Made by a program: the position numbers and the translations under genes. This document shows positions 1 to 8,008 of a DNA stretch of 47,189 nucleotides, in pieces. This DNA comes from Saprospiraceae bacterium (GTDB lineage: Bacteria > Bacteroidota > Bacteroidia > Chitinophagales > Saprospiraceae): contig JAHDGF010000038.1 in the NCBI GenBank assembly GCA_020627785.1, forward strand, positions 1 through 47,189, read 5' to 3'. Within the stretch, counting starts at the first letter, position 1, and the number at the start of each line of letters is the position of its first letter. Under the pieces are notes generated by a model that saw nothing but the letters and a program-made list of their open reading frames with translations, did not search any database and was not told the DNA's origin.

Positions 1-49
1 GACCCGCTGATTACAAATCAGCTGCTCTGGCCAACTGAGCTACATCGGC
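1..49 (-). tRNA. tRNA-Thr(UGU), 5' part, cut by window edge
   Basis: Read on the minus strand, the gene starts at base 49 with the acceptor strand GCCGATG. TA and a D-arm with GCTC/GAGC stem follow, then a five-pair anticodon stem GCTGA/TCAGC around the seven-base loop TTTGTAA. The anticodon is TGT, which reads ACA, so this is threonine. The variable arm, T-arm and 3' acceptor lie beyond the left edge. In many Bacteroidota a tRNA-Thr follows xerC and starts a tRNA-tuf-secE-nusG cluster, so that cluster is expected to the left (inference). Confidence 0.9.
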
Positions 50-87
50 ATCACTATAGTTCCAAGCACTTTCTTTAAAAGCGAATG

Positions 88-118
88 CAAAAATATAAAT
101 TTTTCTGCAAAATAGAAA
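88..118 (-). promoter_or_regulatory. Promoter of the tRNA-Thr gene
   Basis: On the minus strand TATTTTTG (bases 95-88) fits the Bacteroidota -7 element TAnnTTTG. TTTC at 118-115, exactly 19 bases upstream, is a three-of-four match to the -33 TTTG. Transcription would begin about 30 bases before the tRNA. The rest of the gap between xerC and the tRNA shows no gene. In particular there is no hpf/raiA, which often sits here in relatives. Confidence 0.5.
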
Positions 119-208
119 CCCACTTTTAAAAAAATATTACAATGGTTTTTAAACCCTTGATTTACAGTTTCCTATACAAAAAATTAATTTGAAAATCCGT
201 CAATTAAT

Positions 209-1060
209 CTACTTAGAAGCCTTGGGATGTGAATTTTTATAGACTTCTTTAAGCTTACTAATGCTATTATGAGTATAAATTTGCGTTGCTGCGAGATTTG
301 AATGACCTAATAACTCCTTAATTGCATTTATATCTGCCCCATTATTGGTCAAATGTGTAGCAAAACTATGCCGCAATATATGTGGGCTCTTTTTATCTGA
401 AGTTGTAACTGTTTTTAATAATCTAACCACTATGTTATAGACAAACTTAGGGTAAATGGGCTTCCCTTTATCAGTTACAAATAAATGGGAGGTCTTCAAT
501 TGCGGGAATTCAGTCTCTCTCAATTCGATTAGTTTTTTAAGCTTACTCAAAAAGTGTTCATTTAAGGGTATAATACGCTCCTTTCCTCCCTTGCCTAAAA
601 CCTTTAGATATTTATCAGAAAAACTTAAACTCCTATCCTCCAGAGAAATTAATTCTGCTCGACGAAGACCTGCGGTGTACAACAATTCAACAATCAGCCG
701 ATTTCTAAATTCAAAATAATTTACATCTTCATTCAAATTGTCAAACAAAGCTTTTATTTCTTGCTCCTTAATAAATGAGGGAAGTCGTTTTGGAATTTTA
801 GGAGCAACAATTTTCAGCATGGGGTTCGTTACTATTAATTTTCTTCGTTTCAAAAAATTATAGAATGTTCTGAGACTAGATATCTTTCTATTAATAGATT
901 TACTGGTTATATTTTTTTCAAGTAATGAAACAATCCAACTTCTGACTATTGGGTGCTTGATCTTTACAAAACTCCATAAATTGAGAAAGATCAGTTCGGT
1001 ATGAATTGATTGTATGAATTGAGTACCTTCTTTCATGTTCAAGGTAATTTGTGAAAACAT
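209..1060 (-). CDS. xerC: Tyrosine recombinase XerC-type, catalytic part (N-terminal frame broken)
   Basis: A site-specific recombinase of the Xer type, which resolves chromosome dimers at dif. The catalytic domain is complete in this 283-residue frame: Arg133 (GLRR), Lys157 (GKGGK), His227 and Arg230 (HILRHSF), His253 (LGHSN) and nucleophile Tyr262 (IYTH). From about residue 36 (HPIVRSWIV) the core-binding domain also looks normal. The first 35 or so residues do not resemble Xer proteins. The matching N-terminus is instead in the +1 frame just upstream (see the 918-1076 entry). The gene is therefore frameshifted, or the assembly has an error here. Position next to tRNA-Thr favours the xerC of the rpsU-xerC-hpf-tRNA-tuf neighbourhood. 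Whether a working protein is made is unknown. Confidence 0.8.
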   Translation of the reverse strand: MFSQITLNMKEGTQFIQSIHTELIFLNLWSFVKIKHPIVRSWIVSLLEKNITSKSINRKISSLRTFYNFLKRRKLIVTNPMLKIVAPKIPKRLPSFIKEQEIKALFDNLNEDVNYFEFRNRLIVELLYTAGLRRAELISLEDRSLSFSDKYLKVLGKGGKERIIPLNEHFLSKLKKLIELRETEFPQLKTSHLFVTDKGKPIYPKFVYNIVVRLLKTVTTSDKKSPHILRHSFATHLTNNGADINAIKELLGHSNLAATQIYTHNSISKLKEVYKNSHPKASK

Positions 1061-1076
1061 CTAGCAAATTAAACAT
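918..1076 (-). pseudogene. xerC: Out-of-frame N-terminal piece of xerC
   Basis: A 52-codon frame runs from ATG at 1076 to a TGA at 920-918. Its residues 9-33 include NYLEHERRYSIHTINSYRTD and then LSQFM, the typical start of the Xer core-binding domain (usually a conserved YSxHTxxxYxxDLxQF pattern). Homology ends near residue 39, around base 960, where the frame of the 209-1060 gene takes over with HPIVRSW. Relatives usually have a dozen or more residues between these two motifs, and they are missing here. That suggests a deletion of 3n+2 bases rather than one miscalled base (inference). A TATATTTG element (1088-1081) lies four bases before this ATG. Confidence 0.65.
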
Positions 1077-1222
1077 ATTGCAAATATATGTAATATGTTC
1101 TTTATGTGCTAAGAGTCATGATTTGATAAATTTAAATAACAAACGGAAACTGCAACATAATTGCTTGTTCTCAAATTAATATTTAAGTGCTGTAATTAAT
1201 ATTGAATGAGGTACTATAATCT

Positions 1223-3190
1223 ATGAATAAGTCCAAACCAATGAAAAATATCTTCTTGCTTATCTTTTTCCTCTTCGGCACATATACTTGGGCACAAGAA
1301 TTCAGATTGGTAAACGAATCTGCTGGAATTGATCATGTGTATATCCACAGCAGTTTCACAGGAGGTGGTGCCGTATTCTTTGATAGCAACAATGATGGGT
1401 TTGATGATTTATACATCACTTCAGGGCAAGCAATTGATCAATTTTATGTCAATCAACAGGATGGTACTTTCAAAGAGCAAGCAATCGATGCCGGTTTTGG
1501 ATTGACCTCGACCCATTATACAACAGGAGCTTTTGCAGGAGATATAAATAATGATGGCCATATTGATTTGTATGTCACTGTAAGAGGAGATTTATATACA
1601 CCTTTTACTAAAAACTTCCTTTACATCAATCTTGGGGATGGAACTTTTGTTGATATATGGCCGCACGCTGGCATACAAGATGCTGTTTACTCGATTGGTG
1701 GAACATTTATAGATTATAATCAAGATGGATTACTCGATATATATGTGACCAATTATGTTGATAAAACTGGATTTCTATTATCAGATGATGGTGAGATTAT
1801 TGGATATGACCATGAATGTTTCCAAAATCAATTATATAAAAATAAAGGAAACTTAAGTTTTGAAAGAATTGACGTAGGTGTAACTAATGATGGATGTAGT
1901 CTTAGTGCAATTGCTTCCGATTTAAATAATGATGATCGATTAGATTTAATGATTGCTAATGACTTCGGAGAGGATATTCAAGAAAACACCTCTTATTTAA
2001 ACTTGTACCCTGAAGCCGCTTTCGCAAATGTAGGTGCTCAAATAGGGACAGATCAGGCTATTTACGGTATGGGAATAGCAGCTGGTGATTTTGACAACGA
2101 CCAAGACATCGATTATTACATGACGAATTTCGGAGCCAATATTTTACTTGAAAATAATAATGGCAGCTTTTCTGATGTGGCCATCGAAAAAGGTTGTGAA
2201 GATGAATGGTATTTCTCAGAGGATAGAACTGCAATTGGATGGGGGTGTTTCTTTGCAGATTTAGATAATGATACATATCAAGATCTCTACATCGGAAATG
2301 GCTTTGTCCCAAGTCCAGATTTTTTAAATTCTACTTATGGCCAACCTGATAAACTTTATCGTAACATCGATGGCCAAGGATTTACAGAAATCACTTTCCA
2401 AGCAGGAATTGAAAATATGGATGAATCAAGAGGAGTTATTTATAGTGACTACGATAATGATGGTGATCTTGACATCTTCGTAGTCGTGCAAAACATACCA
2501 CAAATAGGTGGTTCATGGGCCAGTAGGCTTTATCAAAATATTTCCCCTCAGAAAAATTATTTACAAGTAAATTTGAAAGGAAATAATATCAATAAAAGTG
2601 CATTTGGGAGCAGAGTTACTCTTCATTGTGGAGAAAAAAAATACTTGCAAGAAAAATTAAATGGTTCCAGCCACGCTTCTCAAAATACTGAAATACTACA
2701 TTTTGGATTGGACACAATTTCAATGATCGATAGTATCATAGTTGATTGGCCAGGTCTTTCTATTAATGACACCATTTATAATATTATGTCTAACCAAAGA
2801 ATAACCATTGAAGAAAATATAGTAATTACTGATACCATGTCAATAGACACTATGACTATGGATACAATGATGATGGACACGATGGCCATAGACACTATGA
2901 AGGTAGACACAATGGCAATGGATACGACAATCCTAAATAGCATCGAATTTGAATTGAATCGGTCTTCTTCAATACTAAACCCAAATCCATGTGTAGATAA
3001 AATAAAGTTATCAAGTAAATCGGGTTTTGAATTCAACTATAAAATCATATCAATCTCTGGTGAAATTATGGCTGATGGTGTAACTACTACTAATCAGAAC
3101 ATAGAAGTTTCAAGCATACCTCCTGGAATTTATCTTTTCCAAATAAATGATCAAAATAGAAGATTTACTTACAAATTTTTAAAACTCTAA
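1223..3190 (+). CDS. Secreted FG-GAP/VCBS-repeat protein with ASPIC/UnbV domain and T9SS sorting domain
   Basis: A 655-residue exported protein. The signal peptide ends near TWA|Q (residue 24). The start at 1223 gives MNKSKP before a second Met at 1241, from which the signal peptide could equally begin. From about residue 50 to 430 it carries at least seven calcium-loop motifs of FG-GAP/VCBS type (such as DSNNDG, DINNDG, DYNQDG, DYDNDG), expected to fold as a beta-propeller. Residues 445-520 match an ASPIC/UnbV domain (GSRVTLHCG, LHFGL, VDWPG). A linker of DTM pentapeptides (537-569) leads to a C-terminal T9SS sorting domain (585-655, from LNPNP to the end). Ligand and role are unknown. The next gene downstream encodes a related lipoprotein on the same strand. 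Confidence 0.88.
   Translation: MNKSKPMKNIFLLIFFLFGTYTWAQEFRLVNESAGIDHVYIHSSFTGGGAVFFDSNNDGFDDLYITSGQAIDQFYVNQQDGTFKEQAIDAGFGLTSTHYTTGAFAGDINNDGHIDLYVTVRGDLYTPFTKNFLYINLGDGTFVDIWPHAGIQDAVYSIGGTFIDYNQDGLLDIYVTNYVDKTGFLLSDDGEIIGYDHECFQNQLYKNKGNLSFERIDVGVTNDGCSLSAIASDLNNDDRLDLMIANDFGEDIQENTSYLNLYPEAAFANVGAQIGTDQAIYGMGIAAGDFDNDQDIDYYMTNFGANILLENNNGSFSDVAIEKGCEDEWYFSEDRTAIGWGCFFADLDNDTYQDLYIGNGFVPSPDFLNSTYGQPDKLYRNIDGQGFTEITFQAGIENMDESRGVIYSDYDNDGDLDIFVVVQNIPQIGGSWASRLYQNISPQKNYLQVNLKGNNINKSAFGSRVTLHCGEKKYLQEKLNGSSHASQNTEILHFGLDTISMIDSIIVDWPGLSINDTIYNIMSNQRITIEENIVITDTMSIDTMTMDTMMMDTMAIDTMKVDTMAMDTTILNSIEFELNRSSSILNPNPCVDKIKLSSKSGFEFNYKIISISGEIMADGVTTTNQNIEVSSIPPGIYLFQINDQNRRFTYKFLKL
2831..2929 (+). 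repeat. Six 15-base repeats plus a partial one, encoding DTMxx pentapeptides
   Basis: Within the FG-GAP gene, codons for Asp-Thr-Met recur every 15 bases: DTMSI, DTMTM, DTMMM, DTMAI, DTMKV, DTMAM and a closing DTT. Synonymous sites differ (gat/gac, acc/act/aca/acg), so the unit is kept at protein level and is not a fresh DNA duplication. It forms the linker between the ASPIC/UnbV domain and the T9SS sorting domain. Confidence 0.9.
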
Positions 3191-3269
3191 GAAAAGTAAA
3201 AGGATCCCTTAGCATTAAGTATTATAAAATGAATACATTAAAATGTGCAGAGTACAATCATATGTAATT

Positions 3270-3277
3270 TATCTTTG
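3270..3277 (+). promoter_or_regulatory. -7 element upstream of the FG-GAP lipoprotein gene
   Basis: TATCTTTG fits the Bacteroidota -7 consensus TAnnTTTG and lies 40 bases before the ATG at 3318. No TTTG or TTG is found 19 bases further upstream, so only half of the promoter is recognisable. Its position supports 3318 as the start, because a longer frame opening at 3243 would begin upstream of this element. Confidence 0.4.
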
Positions 3278-3317
3278 CAATAAATTACTAAAAGTAACAT
3301 CTGGACATAATAAATTA

Positions 3318-6300
3318 ATGAAAATTTTAATCTCAAGAACTTTACATTTATTCCTCGTCATTAGCACTTGCATTTTCATCCATTCTTGTGCTAGTTCTTC
3401 TGACTCACCAAGCAATTCAGAACAAGCCAGTTCTTATGAACTATTCGAAAGGATTCCTTCGGCTAGCTCAGGAATCAAATTTAACAACCACCTCAAGGAA
3501 GACTTAGAAAAAGGTTATAATATTTTCGATTTTGATTTTTTCTTTAACGGCTCAGGAGTAGGCATTGCAGACTTTGACAATGATGGTTTGAAGGATGTAG
3601 TTTTTGCTGCAAACCAAGGAGAAAATAGAATCTTCAAGAATAAAGGGAATTTTGAATTTGAAGATAAAACCCGTGTCAGTAAAATTAATAATGGAAAAAA
3701 ATGGTCGACTGGTGTAAGTATTGCGGATGTTAATTCGGACGGTCTACTCGATATTTATATTTCTCAAGGGGGACCCTATGGACCAGAAGAAAGACAGAAT
3801 TTATTATTCATTAATAAAGGAAACTTTGCATTCGAAGAACAAGCGAAAGAATATGGATTAAATGATTCAGGGATTAGTTCTCAGGCTGTATTTTTTGATT
3901 ATGATAAGGATAACGATCTTGATTGTTTTGTATTAAATGAAAGTCCACTTTTTGGGTTTGACCCAATTAAGTTCTATAGCTTATTACAAAACCATAGAAA
4001 AAGTTTATGGTCAGGTAGCACCTCTCATCTGCTTCGGAATGACAATGGAAAATTTACGGACATTACCAAAAACACTGACATTGATAAACCTTCATTTGGC
4101 TTAGGAGTTTGCGTTAGTGACTTGAACAATGATGGTTGGTTGGATATTTATGTTGCCAACGACTATTATGTTCCAGACGCCATTTACATCAACGATAAAC
4201 AAGGTAGCTTTGCGGATCAAACCAAAGAGATGGTTAAACAACAATCGTTCTTTGGAATGGGTGTGGATATTGCTGATATAAATAATGATGGTCTAAAAGA
4301 CATTTATGTTTTAGATATGGCTAGTGATGATCATATTCGGGCTAAAACTTTAATGGAGTCTATGGATGTTGATAATTTTAGGCTACTAACTGATCAATTG
4401 AATTTCCCGTATCAGTACATGTTTAATTCCATGCAATTAGGAAATAAGGCAGGGACATTCGACAATGCCTCCCAAGCTTTAAACCTTGCTAAAACTGATT
4501 GGAGCTGGGCTGGATTAATGGCAGATTTCGATCTTGATGGGGATAAGGATATTTTTGTAACCAATGGTTATCGAAAATATGCCAAAGACAACGACCTGAG
4601 AAATAAGGTTATGGCTATCCAACAAAAGTATAAAGGTGAAGTGCCTTTGTCAGAAAAAGAAAAGTTGTACAATGAAATTCCTTCTGAAAAACTACCAAAC
4701 ATATATTTCGAAAATGAAGGCACCGGACCAATGGTTAAGATCAAAAATGGAACTGGTTTAGAGGACCCAAGTTTTTCTAATGGAGCGGCATATGCAGACT
4801 TAGATAATGATGGTGATTTAGACTTAGTCATCAACAATATCGATGAAGAGGCATTTGTCTATAAAAATAAATCAATTGAAAAAAGTGGTAGAAATTTTAT
4901 TAAAATATTTTCAACCGATTTTTCTAATAACGAACATTTCTCAGCCGAATTAAAATTCAAAGAAGGTATTCAACTTTACGAATCAAAAGTCGTTAGAGGA
5001 TATTTATCTTCTTGCAGTCCAGAAATAAATATTGGATTGGATAACTTGAAAAAGGTTGGTCAAGTTAAAATCACAAACTCCAAAGGTAAATCAATAACCC
5101 TGACGGATGTTGAAGCCAATTCCTTTGTCGACATTGCTAAACTCAATTTTCAAGAAAGCAATACAGAGACCAAAGAGGAAATTAAATTTATTAAGAAAGA
5201 TCCAAAGGAATTGGGAATTACATTCATACATCAAGAAAACGAATATGATGACTTTAGAAAAGAAATTTTGCTTCCTTACAAACAATCGACCCTAGGACCA
5301 TTTATAACTGTTGCTGACGTTAATGGAGATCTTAATTCTGACCTTTACCTCTCAGGAGCTTCAGGTCAAAAAGGTCAATTATTGATTTCCAATGGAACGA
5401 CATACATCAATAAAAAGTTAGAAGGCCAAGATGAAAGCTTAGAAGAAATGACCGCGTGCTTTTTTAATTTAAACAATGATAAAGATTTAGATCTTTACAT
5501 TCCATCGGGAGGTAACTCAACTAAAAATTCAGAAAGATATATCGATCAGTTGTTTGTTTCTCAAAATGAAAGTCTTTCAAATAAATCAACTGGTTTAAAT
5601 ACTCAAACTTATTCAGGTAAAAAAACAGTTGCCATAGATTTTGATGGAGATGGGGATGATGACTTGTTTGTGGCTAATAGAATGGAAATCCAATCCTTTC
5701 CCATTCCGGCTAAATCTTTTCTTTATGAAAATGTAAATGGACAACTAAAAGATGTCACTGAGAAAATCTTTAACCAAACTTCTTTTGGAGTGGTCAACGA
5801 TGTAGCAGTATCCGATTTCAATAATGATGGCAGACATGATTTGATTCTCTTAGGAGAATGGAATGATATACAATTTTGGGAAAATCAAACCTCTGGTTTT
5901 AAAAATATAAGCCAATCGTTATTACCCAATCGATTGGTCGGTTGGTGGAATACGATTCATGAGCTTGACGTGAATAAGGATGGATTAAAAGACTATGTAG
6001 TTGGAAACCTTGGGCTTAACTCAAAATACAAAGCCAACACGGATAACCCTTTAAATGTTTACATCAATGACTTTGATAATAATGGGAGTCTGGACTTTGT
6101 ATTAAGTAAGGATTATAAAGGTAAAGAAGTGCCATTCCGAGGCCGAGAATGTTCAAGTGAACAGATGCCCTTCATTTCAGAAAAATTTAAAAGCTACAAT
6201 GCATTTGCAAACGCAAGTATGACGGATATTTTTGGAGAGAAACTTCAAGATTGTACGGCTGAAAGTTGCAATGAATTTAGATCCTTGATCCTAATTCAAA

Positions 6301-6644
6301 ATGAAGATGGAACCTTTAATCCATCACCCCTACCCTTTGAAGCTCAATTAAGGCCAATTTTAGATGTTGTTTCTTTGGACTTAAATCAAGATGGTTTTGA
6401 CGACCTAGTTTCAATAGGAAACATTTATAATACTGAACCAGAAACTCCAAGATTAGATTATCATAATGCAACAGTTCTCATTAATGAAGCGGGTTCAGGT
6501 TTTATATACAACAGTTCACTTTCTGCCCAATTACAAATAAATGATAATTCGAAATCAATGGATAAAATCAAAATCGGTGGAAAAGAATTCTTGATAATTG
6601 GAATTAATAATAATTCCCCCATAATCTTTGAAATCAAAATTTGA
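3318..6644 (+). CDS. Large VCBS/FG-GAP-repeat lipoprotein with ASPIC/UnbV-like domain
   Basis: A lipoprotein of 1108 residues. I chose the ATG at 3318, not 3243, because it opens a standard lipoprotein signal (MKILISRTLH, hydrophobic core, lipobox IHSC with Cys24) and follows a promoter-like element. Two blocks of FG-GAP/VCBS calcium-loop repeats (DFDNDG, DVNSDG, DLNNDG, DINNDG, DLDNDG; later DFDGDG, DFNNDG, DVNKDG) flank a degenerate ASPIC/UnbV domain near residues 525-600. Two propeller-like halves are therefore likely. Proteins of this build are common in Bacteroidota and often occur near SusC/SusD pairs (family knowledge). Here such a pair converges from the other side. Exact function is unknown. 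A role in ligand capture at the outer membrane is inference. Confidence 0.85.
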   Translation: MKILISRTLHLFLVISTCIFIHSCASSSDSPSNSEQASSYELFERIPSASSGIKFNNHLKEDLEKGYNIFDFDFFFNGSGVGIADFDNDGLKDVVFAANQGENRIFKNKGNFEFEDKTRVSKINNGKKWSTGVSIADVNSDGLLDIYISQGGPYGPEERQNLLFINKGNFAFEEQAKEYGLNDSGISSQAVFFDYDKDNDLDCFVLNESPLFGFDPIKFYSLLQNHRKSLWSGSTSHLLRNDNGKFTDITKNTDIDKPSFGLGVCVSDLNNDGWLDIYVANDYYVPDAIYINDKQGSFADQTKEMVKQQSFFGMGVDIADINNDGLKDIYVLDMASDDHIRAKTLMESMDVDNFRLLTDQLNFPYQYMFNSMQLGNKAGTFDNASQALNLAKTDWSWAGLMADFDLDGDKDIFVTNGYRKYAKDNDLRNKVMAIQQKYKGEVPLSEKEKLYNEIPSEKLPNIYFENEGTGPMVKIKNGTGLEDPSFSNGAAYADLDNDGDLDLVINNIDEEAFVYKNKSIEKSGRNFIKIFSTDFSNNEHFSAELKFKEGIQLYESKVVRGYLSSCSPEINIGLDNLKKVGQVKITNSKGKSITLTDVEANSFVDIAKLNFQESNTETKEEIKFIKKDPKELGITFIHQENEYDDFRKEILLPYKQSTLGPFITVADVNGDLNSDLYLSGASGQKGQLLISNGTTYINKKLEGQDESLEEMTACFFNLNNDKDLDLYIPSGGNSTKNSERYIDQLFVSQNESLSNKSTGLNTQTYSGKKTVAIDFDGDGDDDLFVANRMEIQSFPIPAKSFLYENVNGQLKDVTEKIFNQTSFGVVNDVAVSDFNNDGRHDLILLGEWNDIQFWENQTSGFKNISQSLLPNRLVGWWNTIHELDVNKDGLKDYVVGNLGLNSKYKANTDNPLNVYINDFDNNGSLDFVLSKDYKGKEVPFRGRECSSEQMPFISEKFKSYNAFANASMTDIFGEKLQDCTAESCNEFRSLILIQNEDGTFNPSPLPFEAQLRPILDVVSLDLNQDGFDDLVSIGNIYNTEPETPRLDYHNATVLINEAGSGFIYNSSLSAQLQINDNSKSMDKIKIGGKEFLIIGINNNSPIIFEIKI

Positions 6645-7024
6645 AGATTAAATGAAAGATTTTATTGCAGAAAATTTAATACTTAATAAATTAAATCCAT
6701 CGAATATTAATTGAACTCAATTCAATCTGCGCTAAAAGTTAAGCAAGCAGAAATGATCATTGGTAAAACTTAAAATATACTTTTGTATTTGTAAACTCAA
6801 GTAAATTTTCCTTCAAGGTTAGTTCTTTTGATTCCGCTTATTAGTAAATACACTTTTACACACCAGATAGCCGAATAATTTATTCTTCGTTGGGCATTAT
6901 ATAATTTATAAGTGCTGCATTCAAGATTATTAATAGTAACAATAAATAGAATAACACTAGTAATCTAGAGTTATAATTTAAGTAAGTAGTGGAGAGATCT
7001 AAAACCTAATCCAGAGGCGACAAT
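6645..7024. other. Intergenic stretch between convergent genes, no gene seen
   Basis: About 380 bases before the terminator of the Sus operon hold no convincing reading frame. One plus-strand TACTTTTG (6778-6785) fits TAnnTTTG but lacks a -33 partner at 19 bases. I see no tRNA, repeat array or insertion-sequence end. Confidence 0.6.
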
Positions 7025-7056
7025 AAAAAAAGAGATCGCCTCAATGAGACAATCTC
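7025..7056 (-). terminator. Intrinsic terminator of the susC-susD-lipoprotein operon
   Basis: On the minus strand GAGATTG (7056-7050) pairs with CGATCTC (7038-7032), and an inner CTC/GAG continues the stem around an ATT loop. Seven T residues follow (complement of 7025-7031). It lies 33 bases after the stop codon of the last gene in the operon. The opposite strand has only a weak CTTTTAT after the hairpin, so it may work in both directions but mainly on the minus strand. Confidence 0.85.
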
Positions 7057-7088
7057 CTTTTATATCTAACAATAATTTCTAAAAGAAA

Positions 7089-7997
7089 TTATAAATTATC
7101 AGCACAATAATCTAACAATTCTACACCTGCAGAAGGAGAAGGTCCACCGCTTGCAACTACATTTCCGTTAGCTGAAGTTACTGTGTACATAATCTCTCCA
7201 TCCCAATCACCACTGTTGAAAATAATTGAAATTGTTGATGCCCCAGTAGGAACCTCTAATTCAAAAACCTCCGGATCAGTGCCTGTTGCACCAGAATTTA
7301 CGATGCTACCAGCATCAGCTCCATCAATAACAACTGCAAGAGAAGCTCCATTCCATCCGTCACCATAAGTATCAATTGTTTCGAAAATCCATGTTCCAGC
7401 TGTTGGCTTAGAAGGAGAACAAACAACATTAATACTAGTCAAGAATGGCGAGTTAAAGTATGATCCAGTAATTGTTCCAGAATTATTTTCAGCAGAAAAT
7501 GTTCTACCATCTGTTAATACTACTTCAAATCTTACAGCGAAATTATCTCCACCCAACCCGATTTGATCATTACTCAATCCAGTTGCACCTTGCATTTCTT
7601 GAGCTGAGATTGCATAAGTTATAACGGGTAGTCCTCTATCTCCTGTTGAAAATGCAGAAGCAGGAACTGTTTCGTATAAAGATTCTCCAACACTGTTATC
7701 TGCACCATCATCTGTATTATCTACAAATGAAACATATACATTCATGTCTTGAAGAAGAGCACCATCTTCAGTATCTTGATATTCAAGTGTTACCGCAAAT
7801 TGCTCACCATCTACTAGAGTATTACTTGCTGCATCAATGGCAACAGAGTTAGCTATTACTTCTAACTGACGTAAGACAGCTCCTCTTGTTACATCTCCAG
7901 TAATTTGATCAATTACCTTGTCGCTGTCAGAACAAGCTGTAGCTAACAAAGCAAAAAACCCAATGATTAATAAATATTTTGATTTAATAAGTTTCAT
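7089..7997 (-). CDS. Third lipoprotein of the Sus operon with YGDGWNG domain
   Basis: A 302-residue lipoprotein with lipobox LATAC (Cys22), followed by an acidic stretch (SDSDK). This resembles the export signals that send Bacteroidota lipoproteins to the cell surface. Residues 40-185 look like an all-beta domain. Residues from about 194 form a second module framed by two Cys (VVCSP and DYCADNL) and holding DTYGDGWNGA and a later GDWDGE, a pattern seen in many secreted Bacteroidota proteins and probably calcium binding. It starts 11 bases after the susD stop, so it shares the operon. The position is that of SusE/SusF-type surface binding proteins, but I see no sequence likeness to those. Ligand unknown. 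Confidence 0.75.
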   Translation of the reverse strand: MKLIKSKYLLIIGFFALLATACSDSDKVIDQITGDVTRGAVLRQLEVIANSVAIDAASNTLVDGEQFAVTLEYQDTEDGALLQDMNVYVSFVDNTDDGADNSVGESLYETVPASAFSTGDRGLPVITYAISAQEMQGATGLSNDQIGLGGDNFAVRFEVVLTDGRTFSAENNSGTITGSYFNSPFLTSINVVCSPSKPTAGTWIFETIDTYGDGWNGASLAVVIDGADAGSIVNSGATGTDPEVFELEVPTGASTISIIFNSGDWDGEIMYTVTSANGNVVASGGPSPSAGVELLDYCADNL

Positions 7998-8008
7998 AGT
8001 CTAAGTTT

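Noticed and set aside
1..1076. xerC plus tRNA-Thr as the integrase and attachment site of a mobile island
   Set aside because: Xer-type residues and the well-known xerC-tRNA-tuf neighbourhood explain the pair, and no cargo genes, direct repeats or phage genes are seen next to it.
2058..2312. Open frames opposite or out of phase with long genes
   Set aside because: These show no domain, signal peptide or known family and are fully contained in well-supported genes. They are shadows of the coding strand.
3243..3317. Longer N-terminus for the large FG-GAP lipoprotein
   Set aside because: The extra 25 residues precede a complete lipoprotein signal, and the -7 element at 3270-3277 lies inside this stretch, so the ATG at 3318 is the better start.
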